Part shown: positions 29,206 through 39,402 of the stretch, piece after piece
How positions within the stretch are numbered: position 1 is the stretch's first letter
Layout of the letters: each line of letters begins with the position of its first letter
Assembly: GCF_004348985.1 (NCBI RefSeq)
Contig: NZ_SMKW01000005.1
Span: forward strand, 124,001-188,000
DNA length: 64,000 nucleotides
From: Saccharopolyspora elongata
GTDB lineage: Bacteria > Actinomycetota > Actinomycetes > Mycobacteriales > Pseudonocardiaceae
Direction: 5' to 3'
Notes under the pieces: model-generated
The model's database searches: none
What the model was told of the DNA's origin: nothing
Seen by the model: the letters and a program-made list of their open reading frames with translations, nothing else
Program-made: the position numbers and the translations under genes

Positions 29206-31097
29206 TCAGGTGGTCGTGGCGGGGCCGTTGCGGCGGCTCTTGCGGTCCCGGGTGATGCCGCCGAAGAGGATAGCCGCCGAGTTCACCAGCGCCAGGTGGC
29301 TGAACGCCTGCGGGAAGTTCCCGGTGAACCGGCCGTTCGCACCGTCGTACTCCTCCGCGTACAGGCCCAAGTCGTTGGTGAGGTCCAGCAGCTCGGCGAA
29401 CATCCGCTCCGCCTCCGCGCGCCGCCCGCAGTAGGCCAGCGCGTCGACCAGCCAGAACGAGCAGGCCAGGAACGCGCCCTCCCGCCCGGTCAACCCGTCG
29501 ACCTCGCTGCGCCGATCATCGGTGCTGTACCGGTCGACCAGCACCCCGTCGTGCTGCAGCTCGCGCTGCACGGCTTCGACGGTGCGCACCACCCGCTCGT
29601 CGTCGCCGGGGAGGAACCCGACCGACGGAATCAGCAGCGTGGCCGCGTCCAGCGTCGTCCCGCCGTAGTACTGGGTGAACGCGCCGACCTCCGGGTTCCA
29701 GCCCCGCTCCAGGACCTCCGCGCGCACCGTGTCGCGGATCGTCCGCCACCGCTGCACCGGCCCCGGCAGCCCGTCCTCCTCCACGGCGCGGACGGCCCGG
29801 TCGAACGCCACCCAGACCATCACCCGCGAATGCGTGAAGTGCCGGTCCGGGCCGCGCACCTCCCACAGCCCGCGATCCGGCTGCTGCCAGATCTTCTCCA
29901 GGTGCCGCAGCATGCCGCGCTGCAACGCCCAGGTCTCCTCGTTCTCCGGCAGCCCGCGCTCGCGGGCCAGGTGCAGCATGTCCAGCACCTCGCCGTAGAC
30001 GTCGAGCTGGGTCTGCCGGAAGGCGGCGTTGCCGATCCGCACCGGCCCGGTGCCGCGGTAGCCGGGCAGCCAGTCGGCCTCCCACTCCACCACGTGCCGC
30101 TCGCCGTTGACGCCGTACATGATCTGCAGGTCCGCGGGATCGCCGGCGACCGCGCGCACCAGCCAGTCGCGCCACGCCGCGGCCTCCTCGGAGCAACCGA
30201 AGTTGTCCAGCGCCAGCAGGACGAAGGTGGCGTCGCGCAGCCAGCAGTAGCGGTAGTCCCAGTTCCGGTTGCCCGGCAGGCTTCCGGCAGCGAGCTGGTC
30301 GACGCGGCGATGACGCCGCCGGTCGGCGCGTAGGTCAGCGCCTTGAGGGTGGCCAGCGACCGGTACACCGCGGCCGAGTGCGGCCCGTCGTAATCGATCT
30401 TCCCGGTCCACTCCCGCCAGAAGTCCTCGCTGTCCTGGGTTTCCTGCTCCGGATCCATCGGCGCGGGCAGGTCCCACGCGTCCGGCGACCACTGCATCAC
30501 CCAGGACAGCCGCTCCCCGGCGCGCACCGTGAGCACCACCTCGTGCGCCCGCTCGTGATCGACGCGCTGCGGCAGGACGTCGCCGCGCAGCACCGCGGTG
30601 TGCGGGCCGGCGACGGCGAGGATGTATTCGTCCAGCACCGGCTCGGTTTCGCGCACCCGGCGCACCCAGGGCACCGCGTCGCCGTAGGCGAAGCGGACCA
30701 CCCAGCGGAGCTTGATGTCCACCTCGCCGTCGATGCCTTCGACGATCCGCACCAGGCAGGGCTGGTCGTGCTGGTTCTTCTCGTGCGGCGGCATGCTGTC
30801 GATCAACCGGATCGCGCCGCCGTCGGTGTGAAATTCCGTCTCCAGCACCAGGGTGTTGTCCCGGTACCGGCGGCGAACCTCGTGCACCGGCGCGGTCGGC
30901 GCGATCTGCCAGTGGCCGTCCCGCCCGTCGCCGAGCAGGCGCGCGAAGCACGACGGCGCGTCGAAGCGGGGCAGGCAGAGCCAGTCGATCGAGCCGTCCT
31001 TGCCGACCAGCGCGGCCGTGCGGAGGTCGGACAGCAGGGCGTAGTCCTCGATGAGCCCTGGTCCTTGATCGCCCGTCACCCTGCCGAGGCTAGGCAT
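29206..31097 (-). CDS. GH15 glucoamylase/trehalase-like hydrolase with a 1-nt frameshift
   Basis: Cytosolic enzyme of about 630 residues once repaired: an N-terminal trehalase-like domain (LIEDYALLSDLRTAALVGKDGSIDWLCLPRFD) and a GH15 (alpha/alpha)6 catalytic domain (NRNWDYRYCWLRDATF, GERHVVEWEADWLPGYRGTGPVRIGNAAF, LYAEEYDGANGRFTGNFPQAFSHLALV). The frame breaks near 30276-30282; one missing base between TSSLPEA and PGNRNW restores it. Family members hydrolyse alpha-glucosides including trehalose. ATG 31097 starts; the stop lies 15 nt from the repeat. Indel is probably a sequence error. Confidence 0.87.
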
Positions 31098-31121
31098 CTC
31101 ACCCGGCTTTGGCCACCGCTC

Positions 31122-31703
31122 TCAGCCGCGATTCTCGGCGGCCTCGGTCAGGACGCGGTTCGGGATCACGGCCTGGATCGCGTCGTGCATGTTCAGGCCC
31201 AAGTCGAGCCCGCCGAGCAGGTCCGGCAGCGCGGACCCGGGCACCCGGCGGAATCCCGGCCAGTCCGCGGGAACCCGGGCGGCCGAGGTGCAGGCCGGCA
31301 CCAGCTGGCTGCCGTCGGACAGCTCCGCCGTGTAGAGCATCGGGTCGTCCGCGCTCGGCGCGTAGAGCAGCACCTCGCCGTCGAGCACCGCCGCGGGCAG
31401 CTCGGACTCCGGCAGCTGGCCGGCGGCGATCCGCACCAGCACGTGTTCCAGCTCGTTGGCCGGTTCCAGCTGGTTCGCCGTCATCTCGGACGGCTGGTAC
31501 TTGTCGTTGAACTGGAAGTCTTCGTCGATCTCGCCGTCGGCGTCGATGCGGTAGGCGCCCACGATGCCCTCCGGCGGGACCTCCTCGCCGTCGGCGGCGT
31601 AGCCGGGATCGGCGATGTACAGCCAGCTGTTGGGGTTCTGCTTGGCGTGCTCCCGCATTTCGGCGCTGATCGGCGGGGCGGGACGGTCGGCGGGCTGGGA
31701 CAT
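31122..31703 (-). CDS. Type VII secretion-associated-like protein with SseB-type domain
   Basis: Protein of 193 residues. The N-terminal block [26 protein letters not shown]...NDKYQPS resembles the proteins annotated as T7SS-associated in actinomycetes. The second half ([51 protein letters not shown]) looks like an SseB-type domain. No ESX ATPase or EccB-E gene is in the window, so the link to secretion rests on family resemblance. Just upstream, on the other strand, is a PRC-barrel gene. Confidence 0.6.
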   Translation of the reverse strand: MSQPADRPAPPISAEMREHAKQNPNSWLYIADPGYAADGEEVPPEGIVGAYRIDADGEIDEDFQFNDKYQPSEMTANQLEPANELEHVLVRIAAGQLPESELPAAVLDGEVLLYAPSADDPMLYTAELSDGSQLVPACTSAARVPADWPGFRRVPGSALPDLLGGLDLGLNMHDAIQAVIPNRVLTEAAENRG

Positions 31704-31876
31704 CGGGAGCTCCGTAGGTCTGTTCGGGTCCCGGCGGGAGTGCCGGGGCTCGCCTCCGAGGGTGCCAGCCCCGGCGGAGTACTCGGTGGACGGTCGGAGA
31801 TGCAGCCGTTCCGAGGTGCCGCCGCGACCGTTCCGGGCGCAGACTGACCTGGGAGGGCGAGGGGGAGGAGGCGGCG

Positions 31877-32299
31877 ATGATCGGCCAGCGGGAAGCGTTG
31901 CGGATGTTCGGGTGCGAGGTCTTCGATCCGGAGGGCCAGCGGATCGGCATCGTCGGCCAGTTGTTCATCGACGACGACACCGAGCAGCCCGCTTGGATAA
32001 CCGTCCAAACTGGACTTTTCGGGACGAACGAGAGCTTCGCGCCGCTGGAGGGCGCGGCCTTCGACGGCGACACGCTCACCGTTGCGGTCGACAAGGACGC
32101 GGTCCGGCGCGCGCCGCGGGTCAGCCTGCTGCAGGGCGATCTCCCGCTGGAGCAGGAGCGCGCGCTGTACCTCTACTACGGCATGACCTACGGCGTCGCC
32201 CCCGACGGCGCCGAGTCGATCGACGAGATTTCCGAGGTCGAACCCGAGTACGTCGAGGCCGTTCGCCTCCGCCTGCGACGCTGGGTAGCCGCTACGTAA
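31877..32299 (+). CDS. PRC-barrel domain protein
   Basis: Protein of 140 residues. A PRC-barrel (about 6-75) shows the expected pattern [35 protein letters not shown] followed by [29 protein letters not shown]-terminal part is acidic. Stand-alone PRC-barrels in actinomycetes are often stress-linked; no role shown here. GAGGGGGAGGAGG precedes ATG 31877. Divergent from the T7SS-associated-like gene. Confidence 0.82.
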   Translation: MIGQREALRMFGCEVFDPEGQRIGIVGQLFIDDDTEQPAWITVQTGLFGTNESFAPLEGAAFDGDTLTVAVDKDAVRRAPRVSLLQGDLPLEQERALYLYYGMTYGVAPDGAESIDEISEVEPEYVEAVRLRLRRWVAAT

Positions 32300-32538
32300 A
32301 CGCGCAAATCAGGCTTGAGGGAACAAATCGCCGCACCCGTCGGAAATCCCGGCGGGTGCGGTTTTACCTGCTCATTCCCGGTAGTCCGCCCAGAGCTGGG
32401 AATTCGTTCACCCCGTCGCCCGATTGTGTGGCGACAAATCGCCAACATCACCCGGACGAGTGTTTTCCCTGGTTACGTTCCGCCGTGAACCGCCTTTCGC
32501 TCGGCCCCACCCGAGCGAATGAACGTAGGAGGGGACAC

Positions 32539-33711
<1,173 letters not shown>

Positions 33712-33731
33712 TCCGGTAGCAGTGCGACACG

Positions 33732-33764
33732 CGGGCCCTTCCTGGATCGCCAGGAAGGGCCCGT
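33732..33764 (+). terminator. Terminator of the subtilase gene
   Basis: CGGGCCCTTCCTGG pairs with CCAGGAAGGGCCCG around ATCG, starting 20 nt after the stop. Flanking GCG/CGC extend the stem with one mismatch. Confidence 0.85.
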
Positions 33765-34014
33765 CCGCGCTTGACGTCGAGCCGCACGGGGAGCTTTCCA
33801 GCCGAGTGGCCGCCTGGCGTCGATTGCTCCATTCGGGTGATCTTGGGATGCGGCCAAAAGGGGTCAATCGAAGGTCGATCCGCTGCATCCGGCGAAAGTC
33901 GGTTCCTGCGGTCGTTCCCGGTGGATACGTTGCCAACACGGGGGTGTTTCAGTGTCCGTCGCGGTGCCGATGCCTAATCGGTGCTGCTGGGGGCACATCG
34001 AGGAGGGGTGTGCC

Positions 34015-34815
34015 GTGTTACCCGGATACACCGAGGAGCTGACGCAGTCGCCGACTGCGGTGGACGAGCCGGCCAGGGACACCGCCACGACCGAGCCGCT
34101 GACCGAGCGGGCCGTGCGGGCGCAGGTCGCGTCGGTGACGCGAGCCGCCCGGGCCCAGTCGGGCAACGGCGGCGTGCTGCAGGTCGTGCACGGGGCCAAG
34201 CGAGTCGGCTGGGCCGCGTACGAGCTGCAGCGCAATGCGACGCAGCTGGTCCAGGGCGTGGCGAAGCCGCCGTACGTGACGACGGGTCCGCTGGACTCGC
34301 TGGAATCGCGCAAGCTCGCCGAGGGCGTCCAGTACCAAGTGCTCTACGACCGGTCCGCGCTGGCGCGCCCGCCGCAGCTGGACATCACCACCAAGCTGGT
34401 CGCGATGGGCGAGCAGGCGCGGGTGATCCACGTGGCGCCGACCAAGCTGATCATGGTGGACAACGAGATCGCGCTGCTGCCGCTGACGGTGAGCGAGACC
34501 TCGGTGGAGAGCGCCGTGGTGGTGCGCAGCTCGGCGATGCTGGCGGCGATCGCCAGGATCTTCGAAGACCTGTGGCGCTTCGCGGCGCCGTTCACCGCGG
34601 ACCAGGACCTGTCGGGGCACGAGCTCCAGCCGACGGAGGAGGAGCGGTGGATCCTGTCGCTGCTCGCCTCCGGCGCCACGGACGACACGATCGGCAGGCT
34701 GATGGGCTTCAGCGCGCGCACGGCGCATCGCCGGGTGCGGGAGCTGATCTCGAGGCTGGGCGTGGAAACCCGCTTCCAGGCGGGCATGCAAGCGGTCAAG
34801 CTCGGCTGGCTCTGA
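34015..34815 (+). CDS. LuxR-type HTH regulator
   Basis: Protein of 266 residues. The C-terminal helix-turn-helix (about 212-266) has PTEEERWILSLLASGATDDTIGRLMGFSARTAHRRVRELISRLGV. The N-terminal half carries RKLAEGVQYQVLYDRSAL and VIHVAPTKLIMVDNEIALLPL, the pattern of actinobacterial HTH proteins with a phospholipase D/TrmB-like sensor domain. GTG 34015 is chosen over upstream GTG 33952 because GAGGAGGGG lies eight bases before. Targets unknown. A composite palindrome starts 15 nt after the stop. Confidence 0.82.
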   Translation: MLPGYTEELTQSPTAVDEPARDTATTEPLTERAVRAQVASVTRAARAQSGNGGVLQVVHGAKRVGWAAYELQRNATQLVQGVAKPPYVTTGPLDSLESRKLAEGVQYQVLYDRSALARPPQLDITTKLVAMGEQARVIHVAPTKLIMVDNEIALLPLTVSETSVESAVVVRSSAMLAAIARIFEDLWRFAAPFTADQDLSGHELQPTEEERWILSLLASGATDDTIGRLMGFSARTAHRRVRELISRLGVETRFQAGMQAVKLGWL

Positions 34816-34829
34816 GCCCGGGGTGATCC

Positions 34830-34945
34830 GCAGTTTCAATTGAAACTGCGGATCATCGGCGTGTCGCACCCCGACACGCCGACGCCTGTGGACAACTTCC
34901 GCAATTTCAATGGAAATCGGACCTTCGATTTCCATTGAAATTGCG
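34830..34945. repeat. Composite palindromic repeat, copy C (inverted)
   Basis: Modules run in the order opposite to copies A and B: GCAGTTTCAATTGAAACTGC (34830-34849), CGGCGTGTCG / CGACACGCCG (34857-34881), then CGCAATTTCAATGGAAATC with mirror arm (34900-34945). The CTGTGGACAAC linker is the reverse complement of that in copy A, so the whole unit is inverted. Confidence 0.85.
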
Positions 34946-34964
34946 TGTCCCCGGTCCCGAGGAG

Positions 34965-35092
34965 GCCCGTGCCCGGTGCCGGGAGTCCGGAGTCCGAGGC
35001 CCGGAGTCGGGTGCCTGGCGCCTGGAGTCCCGGGCCTGGAGTCGGGAGTCGGGGTGCGTGGGGTCCCGGGCCTGGAGTCGGGGGTTTGGGTA
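34965..35092 (+). repeat. G-rich low-complexity tract
   Basis: Irregular tandem units of GGAGTC and CCTGGAGTC type; GGGCCTGGAGTCGGG occurs twice. From 35044 the plus strand has closely spaced G runs of three to five that could fold as a G-quadruplex. It lies just before the sterol-carrier-like gene of the purF-purM region. No gene is credible in it. Confidence 0.55.
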
Positions 35093-35117
35093 TCGGGTGC
35101 GTTCGTAGGCTTTGGGC

Positions 35118-35507
35118 ATGCCCAGTCGCCGTGCCGTTGATCCCGGGGAAATGCGCGATGCCGTGCTGGCCGTTCGGTCTTGGCTGGACGGCGTGGCGGC
35201 GCAGCCGGCGCGCGCCGAGCTCGCCGCCGCCGTCCGGTTGAGCCTGCGGACGTTGGAGCAGGTCGCGCCCGGCAACAGCGTCGAGGTCCGGGTGCCGCCG
35301 TTCGCGGCCGTGCAGTGCGTCACCGGCCCGCGGCACACCCGTGGCACGCCGCCGAACGTCGTCGAGACCGACCCGCGCACCTGGCTGCTGCTGGCGACCG
35401 GGCGGCTCGACTGGGCCGCCGCCCTGGAGCGCGGGGCGCTCACCGCCTCCGGTTCCCGCTCGGACGTCTCGCAGTGGCTTCCGCTGGTCCGGATCGACGA
35501 GCCGTGA
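35118..35507 (+). CDS. Sterol-carrier family protein
   Basis: Protein of 129 residues from ATG 35118 (MPSRRAVDPGEMRDAVLAVRSWLDG). The SCP2-like core SVEVRVPPFAAVQCVTGPRHTRGTPPNVVETDPRTWLLLATGRLDW is typical of the small protein that precedes purF in many actinobacteria, including M. tuberculosis Rv0807 as recalled. Ligand unknown. Ends 131 nt before purF on the same strand. Confidence 0.8.
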   Translation: MPSRRAVDPGEMRDAVLAVRSWLDGVAAQPARAELAAAVRLSLRTLEQVAPGNSVEVRVPPFAAVQCVTGPRHTRGTPPNVVETDPRTWLLLATGRLDWAAALERGALTASGSRSDVSQWLPLVRIDEP

Positions 35508-35593
35508 CCGAACCTGCACGTCGCGTCAACGGCCGGTCCGAGGATGAGATGGCGGACACGCATCGGGGCGGAGTTGGGCCGGTTGCCACCTGT

Positions 35594-35609
35594 TTACACT
35601 GAGGTGTAA
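35594..35609. promoter_or_regulatory. Palindrome upstream of purF
   Basis: TTACAC and GTGTAA flank TGAG, 30 nt before the purF start. The site overlaps a plausible -10 hexamer (TACACT), so a bound protein would block initiation. No known purine regulator motif is claimed. Confidence 0.4.
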
Positions 35610-35638
35610 CTCCGGCTTCGTCCTTCAGGGAGTTCTCG

Positions 35639-37225
35639 GTGGTCACCGACCGGCCCGAACCGGCAAACGCAAGTACCCCAACGGACCTCTCCAGCCTCGA
35701 GCGCGACATCCCCCGCGAGGAATGCGGCGTCTTCGGCGTCTGGGCACCCGGCGAAGAAGTAGCCAAGCTCAGCTTCTACGGGATCTTCGCCCTCCAGCAC
35801 CGCGGGCAGGAAGCCGCCGGCATCGCCGTCGGCGACGGCTCGCAGGTGCTCGTCTACAAGGATCTCGGCCTGGTCAGTCAGGTCTTCACCGAACAGACCC
35901 TGGCGTCGCTGCGCGGCCACGTCGCCGTCGGGCACGCCCGGTACTCGACGACCGGCGGCGGCAGCTGGGAGAACGCCCAGCCGACCTTCCGCACCACGGC
36001 CACCGGCAACGGTCTGGCCCTGGGGCACAACGGGAACCTGGTCAACACCGCCGAGCTGCTGGAACGGGTCGTCGCCGAGGGCGTCGACACCACGGCCAAC
36101 ACGTCCTCGCCGGCCAACGGCTGCGAGCGGGCCACCAGCGACTCCGACCTGGTGACCGGCCTGCTGGCCGCGCTCGCCGTGGACAAGGGTCTCGAACAGG
36201 CCGCGATGGAGCTGTTCCCGACGGTCCGCGGCGCGTTCTCGATGGTCTTCTGCGACGAGCAGACGCTCTACGCGGCGCGCGACCCGCAGGGCGTCCGCCC
36301 GCTGGTGCTCGGCCGGCTGGAACGCGGCTGGGTGGTGGCCAGCGAGACGGCCGCGCTGGACATCGTCGGCGCGTCGTTCGTCCGCGAGGTCGAGCCCGGC
36401 GAACTGCTCGCCATCGACGGGGACGGGCTGCGCTCCCAGCACTTCGCCAGCCCGAAGCCGAAGGGCTGCATCTTCGAGTACGTCTACCTGGCCCGCCCCG
36501 ACACCACGATCTCCGGCCGCTCGGTGCACGGCACCCGCGTCGAGATCGGCCGCCGGCTGGCCAAGGAGCACCCGGTCGACGCCGACCTCGTGATCCCGGT
36601 GCCCGAGTCCGGCACGCCCGCCGCGATCGGCTACGCGCAGGCCTCCGGCATCCCCTACGGCAACGGCCTGGTGAAGAACTCCTACGTCGGCCGGACCTTC
36701 ATCCAGCCGTCGCAGACCATCCGCCAGCTCGGCATCCGGCTCAAGCTGAACCCGCTGCGCGAGGTGATCCGCGGCAAGCGGCTGGTTGTGGTGGACGACT
36801 CGATCGTCCGCGGCAACACCCAGCGCGCCCTGGTCCGGATGCTCCGCGAGGCCGGCGCGATCGAGGTGCACGTCCGGATCGCTTCGCCGCCGGTGAAGTG
36901 GCCGTGCTTCTACGGCATCGACTTCGCCTCCCGCGCCGAACTAGTCGCCAACGGCCTGGACATGGACGGGGTGCGCCGCTCCATCGGCGCGGACAGCCTC
37001 GGCCACGTCTCGCTGGACGGGCTCGTCGCCGCCACCGAACAGCCCCGCACCCGGCTGTGCGCGGCCTGCTTCGACGGGGAATACCCGATCCCGCTGCCGG
37101 AGGACGCCCGGATCGGCAAGTACCTGCTGGAGGGCCTCAGCCAGGCCGAACGCGGTGTCGCAGGGCCGGCCGAACCGGTGCTGCCGAGCAGCTACGGCGC
37201 GGCCGACGCGCTGCAGCGGCCCTGA
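35639..37225 (+). CDS. purF: Amidophosphoribosyltransferase
   Basis: First committed enzyme of purine synthesis (PRPP plus glutamine to phosphoribosylamine), 528 residues. The N-terminal nucleophile class glutaminase begins after a short propeptide at CGVFGVWAPGEEV (Cys about residue 30), with LALGHNGNLVN and DSDLVTGLL. The PRPP loop is VVVDDSIVRGNT and the flexible loop KNSYVGRTFIQP. Cysteines consistent with the Fe-S type occur (KGCIFEYVY, KWPCFYGIDF, RLCAACFDGEYP). GTG 35639 has AGGGAG upstream. Followed 107 nt later by purM. Confidence 0.96.
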   Translation: MVTDRPEPANASTPTDLSSLERDIPREECGVFGVWAPGEEVAKLSFYGIFALQHRGQEAAGIAVGDGSQVLVYKDLGLVSQVFTEQTLASLRGHVAVGHARYSTTGGGSWENAQPTFRTTATGNGLALGHNGNLVNTAELLERVVAEGVDTTANTSSPANGCERATSDSDLVTGLLAALAVDKGLEQAAMELFPTVRGAFSMVFCDEQTLYAARDPQGVRPLVLGRLERGWVVASETAALDIVGASFVREVEPGELLAIDGDGLRSQHFASPKPKGCIFEYVYLARPDTTISGRSVHGTRVEIGRRLAKEHPVDADLVIPVPESGTPAAIGYAQASGIPYGNGLVKNSYVGRTFIQPSQTIRQLGIRLKLNPLREVIRGKRLVVVDDSIVRGNTQRALVRMLREAGAIEVHVRIASPPVKWPCFYGIDFASRAELVANGLDMDGVRRSIGADSLGHVSLDGLVAATEQPRTRLCAACFDGEYPIPLPEDARIGKYLLEGLSQAERGVAGPAEPVLPSSYGAADALQRP

Positions 37226-37332
37226 GAATCGCACCGTTCCCGCACCCGGGTTCGCCATCGGCGCGTAGCGTTGTCCGTGCTACACATGCGCGTCCGGCGA
37301 ACCGAAACTCGCACCAAGATGTGGAGCCAGTC

Positions 37333-38445
37333 GTGTCCGAAGACCTGCTCGCAGGGTCTGCCCAGACCGGTAGTCCGAAAGCCACCTACGCCGCCGCGGG
37401 CGTGAGCATCGAGGCCGGTGACGAGGCGGTCGAGAAGATGCGCCCGTGGGCGAAGCGCGCGACCCGGCCGGAGGTGATCGGCTCGCTCGGCGGCTTCGCC
37501 GGGCTGTTCCAGCTCAAGCTCGACCGCTGGAAGGAGCCGGTGCTGGCCTCCTCCACGGACGGCGTGGGCACCAAGCTGGCCGTCGCGCAGGCCATGGACG
37601 TGCACGACACGGTCGGTATCGACCTGGTCGCGATGGTGGTGGACGACCTGGTGGTGTGCGGCGCCGAGCCGCTGTTCCTGCAGGACTACATCGCGGTCGG
37701 CAAGGTCGTGCCGGACCGCATCGCCGACCTCGTCAAGGGCATCTCGGAGGGCTGCGTGCAGGCCGGCTGCGCGCTGCTGGGCGGGGAGACCGCCGAGCAC
37801 CCCGGCATGATGGCGCCCGGCGAGTACGACATCTCGGCCACCGGCGTCGGCGTGGTCGAGGCGGACGCGATGCTCGGCCCGGACAAGGTCCGCCCGGGCG
37901 ACGTGGTGATCGCGATGGGCTCGTCGGGCCTGCACTCCAACGGCTTCTCGCTGGCCCGGCACGTGCTGCTGGACATCGCCCGGATGCCGCTGGAGGGCCA
38001 CGTCGAGGAGTTCGGCCGGACCCTCGGCGAGGAGCTGCTGGAACCGACCCGGATCTACGCCAAGGACTGCATGGCGCTGGCGGCGGAGGCGGGCGTGCGG
38101 ACGTTCGCGCACGTCACCGGCGGCGGGCTGGCGCAGAACCTGGCGCGGGTGATCCCGTCGGGCCTGACCGCGGTGCTGGACCGGGGCAGCTGGACGCCGG
38201 ACCCGGTGTTCCGGCTGATCGCCCAGCGCGGCCGGGTCGAGGCCGACGAGATGGAACGCACCTTCAACATGGGCATCGGCATGGTCGCGGTGGTGACGGC
38301 CGAAGACGTGGACCGCGCCCTCGCGGTGCTCACGGCCCGCCACGTGCCAGCCTGGGTCCTCGGCGAGATCGCCAAGCAGCCCGCCGTCGAAGGCACCACC
38401 GAAGAAGACCGAGTGATCCTCCGCGGCAACCACCCGCGCTTCTGA
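37333..38445 (+). CDS. purM: Phosphoribosylformylglycinamidine cyclo-ligase (AIR synthetase)
   Basis: Enzyme of 370 residues that closes FGAM to AIR with ATP. Characteristic blocks are ASSTDGVGTKLAVAQAMD, IDLVAMVVDDLVVCGAEPLFLQDY, GCALLGGETAEHPGMM, SSGLHSNGFSLAR and HVTGGGLAQNLARV. GTG 37333 (MSEDLLAG) is preferred to GTG 37321 because GGAG then sits six bases upstream. DUF3073 follows convergently, as in other actinobacteria. Confidence 0.95.
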   Translation: MSEDLLAGSAQTGSPKATYAAAGVSIEAGDEAVEKMRPWAKRATRPEVIGSLGGFAGLFQLKLDRWKEPVLASSTDGVGTKLAVAQAMDVHDTVGIDLVAMVVDDLVVCGAEPLFLQDYIAVGKVVPDRIADLVKGISEGCVQAGCALLGGETAEHPGMMAPGEYDISATGVGVVEADAMLGPDKVRPGDVVIAMGSSGLHSNGFSLARHVLLDIARMPLEGHVEEFGRTLGEELLEPTRIYAKDCMALAAEAGVRTFAHVTGGGLAQNLARVIPSGLTAVLDRGSWTPDPVFRLIAQRGRVEADEMERTFNMGIGMVAVVTAEDVDRALAVLTARHVPAWVLGEIAKQPAVEGTTEEDRVILRGNHPRF

Positions 38446-38452
38446 GAAAGCC

Positions 38453-38515
38453 TGTTTCCAGGCTCGTCTTGCGCGGTGCAAGCTGCGTAGGTGAGCTAAG
38501 CGGCTACGCCGCTTC
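38453..38515 (+). repeat. Partial copy (empty site) of the hairpin repeat element
   Basis: TTTCCAGGCTCGTCTTGC, then GCGGTGC (38473-38479), then AGCTGCGTAGGTGAGCTAAG and CGGCTACGCCGCTT match the two flanks of the element at 49015-49200, but the 114-bp middle section is absent. The site ends purM's transcript region. Confidence 0.7.
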
Positions 38516-38976
38516 AAAGATCTAGCTGACGCCGGGCGCGGTTCGGGTTCTGTCCCGGGCCGCGCCCGAAACATGTGATCGCGGCCGGGAATCCTGATGG
38601 GGTTTCGGTCGTTGAACCGATTGCCGGCGTGCGCGTGTGCCCCCGGGCTCCAACTATCGCCTGCTGGGAATACCGTTCGGCTGGAGCCCAGCAGTGTCAC
38701 CCGCCGAGAGGCGGCCCGCGCGCGTCGGCTTCGTCTTGCCCGCCGGACTTCCGCGCGCGCGTTCGCCTTCTCGCTCAGGCCTTTTCGGACGGCAGCACAC
38801 AGACGTGAGTGGCGTCGCCGGTGAACCCGGCAACGCCACTCGCGGTGCTCCTCCTATGTGGGACTTGCGAACTCGTCAACCCCACCCGCTCCTTGACATC
38901 GGGTCAGACGAACGACTCCGACATACCTCGCCATCGAGCGAACAGCGTTCAACCGCTGTCCCCGTGGAGAAGTGCT
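38516..38976. other. Intergenic region between purM and the DUF3073 gene
   Basis: No convincing gene was found: several open frames overlap on both strands but none has a ribosome site or recognisable content. It holds the hairpin at 38807-38841. Confidence 0.5.
38807..38841 (-). terminator. Hairpin downstream of the DUF3073 gene
   Basis: GAGTGGCGTCGCCGG (38807-38821) pairs with CCGGCAACGCCACTC (38827-38841) with one mismatch. It lies about 135 nt beyond the DUF3073 stop on the minus strand and also faces purM. Confidence 0.6.
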
Positions 38977-39165
38977 TCAACGTCGGTCGTAGTCGTAGTC
39001 GTCGTACCCATCGTCGCGCGAGTCATCGCGGTCCTCACGGGACCACTCGCCGGACTCCGAGACGGACAGCTCGCGCTGCAACGCCTCTATGTCCATGGAC
39101 GGGGAACTGTACTTCAGCTCGCGGGCCACCTTCGTCTGCTTGGCCTTAGCCCGGCCGCGCCCCAT
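38977..39165 (-). CDS. DUF3073 protein
   Basis: Protein of 62 residues. MGRGRAKAKQTKVARELKYSS is the near-invariant DUF3073 start, followed by MDIEALQREL and a strongly acidic/Tyr tail (DDGYDDYDYDRR). ATG 39165 fits the family; an open frame to 39183 adds six residues only. Function unknown, conserved beside purM across actinobacteria (Rv0810c in M. tuberculosis, as recalled). Confidence 0.93.
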   Translation of the reverse strand: MGRGRAKAKQTKVARELKYSSPSMDIEALQRELSVSESGEWSREDRDDSRDDGYDDYDYDRR

Positions 39166-39402
39166 GGCTCGACCCCCTCGCACAGGGTTGCGGGGCGGAC
39201 AGGGGAATGTCGGCCCCGCATGATCTCGACAACTTTTCCTGTAACTACCGTACCGTGTCGAGGCGGTTCAACGCGACGTGGTGCCATGACTGAGTGCCCG
39301 TGTCTTGGGTGACGTCCAACTCTCCCCCTCCGAGGGCCCTTCCCGCACCTGTTTTCGCTGCCCGGAGAGCCAGCCGCAGGCGGTCCCGGGACGCATGACA
39401 CG

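Noticed and set aside
31122..32299. A type VII secretion locus
   Set aside because: Only one T7SS-associated-like protein is seen; no WXG100 pair, EccC ATPase, EccD or mycosin is linked (the nearby subtilase lacks a C-terminal membrane anchor).
35722..38445. A 907-codon open frame spanning purF and purM
   Set aside because: Its first two thirds are an out-of-frame shadow of purF; only the last 370 codons are meaningful and are PurM.
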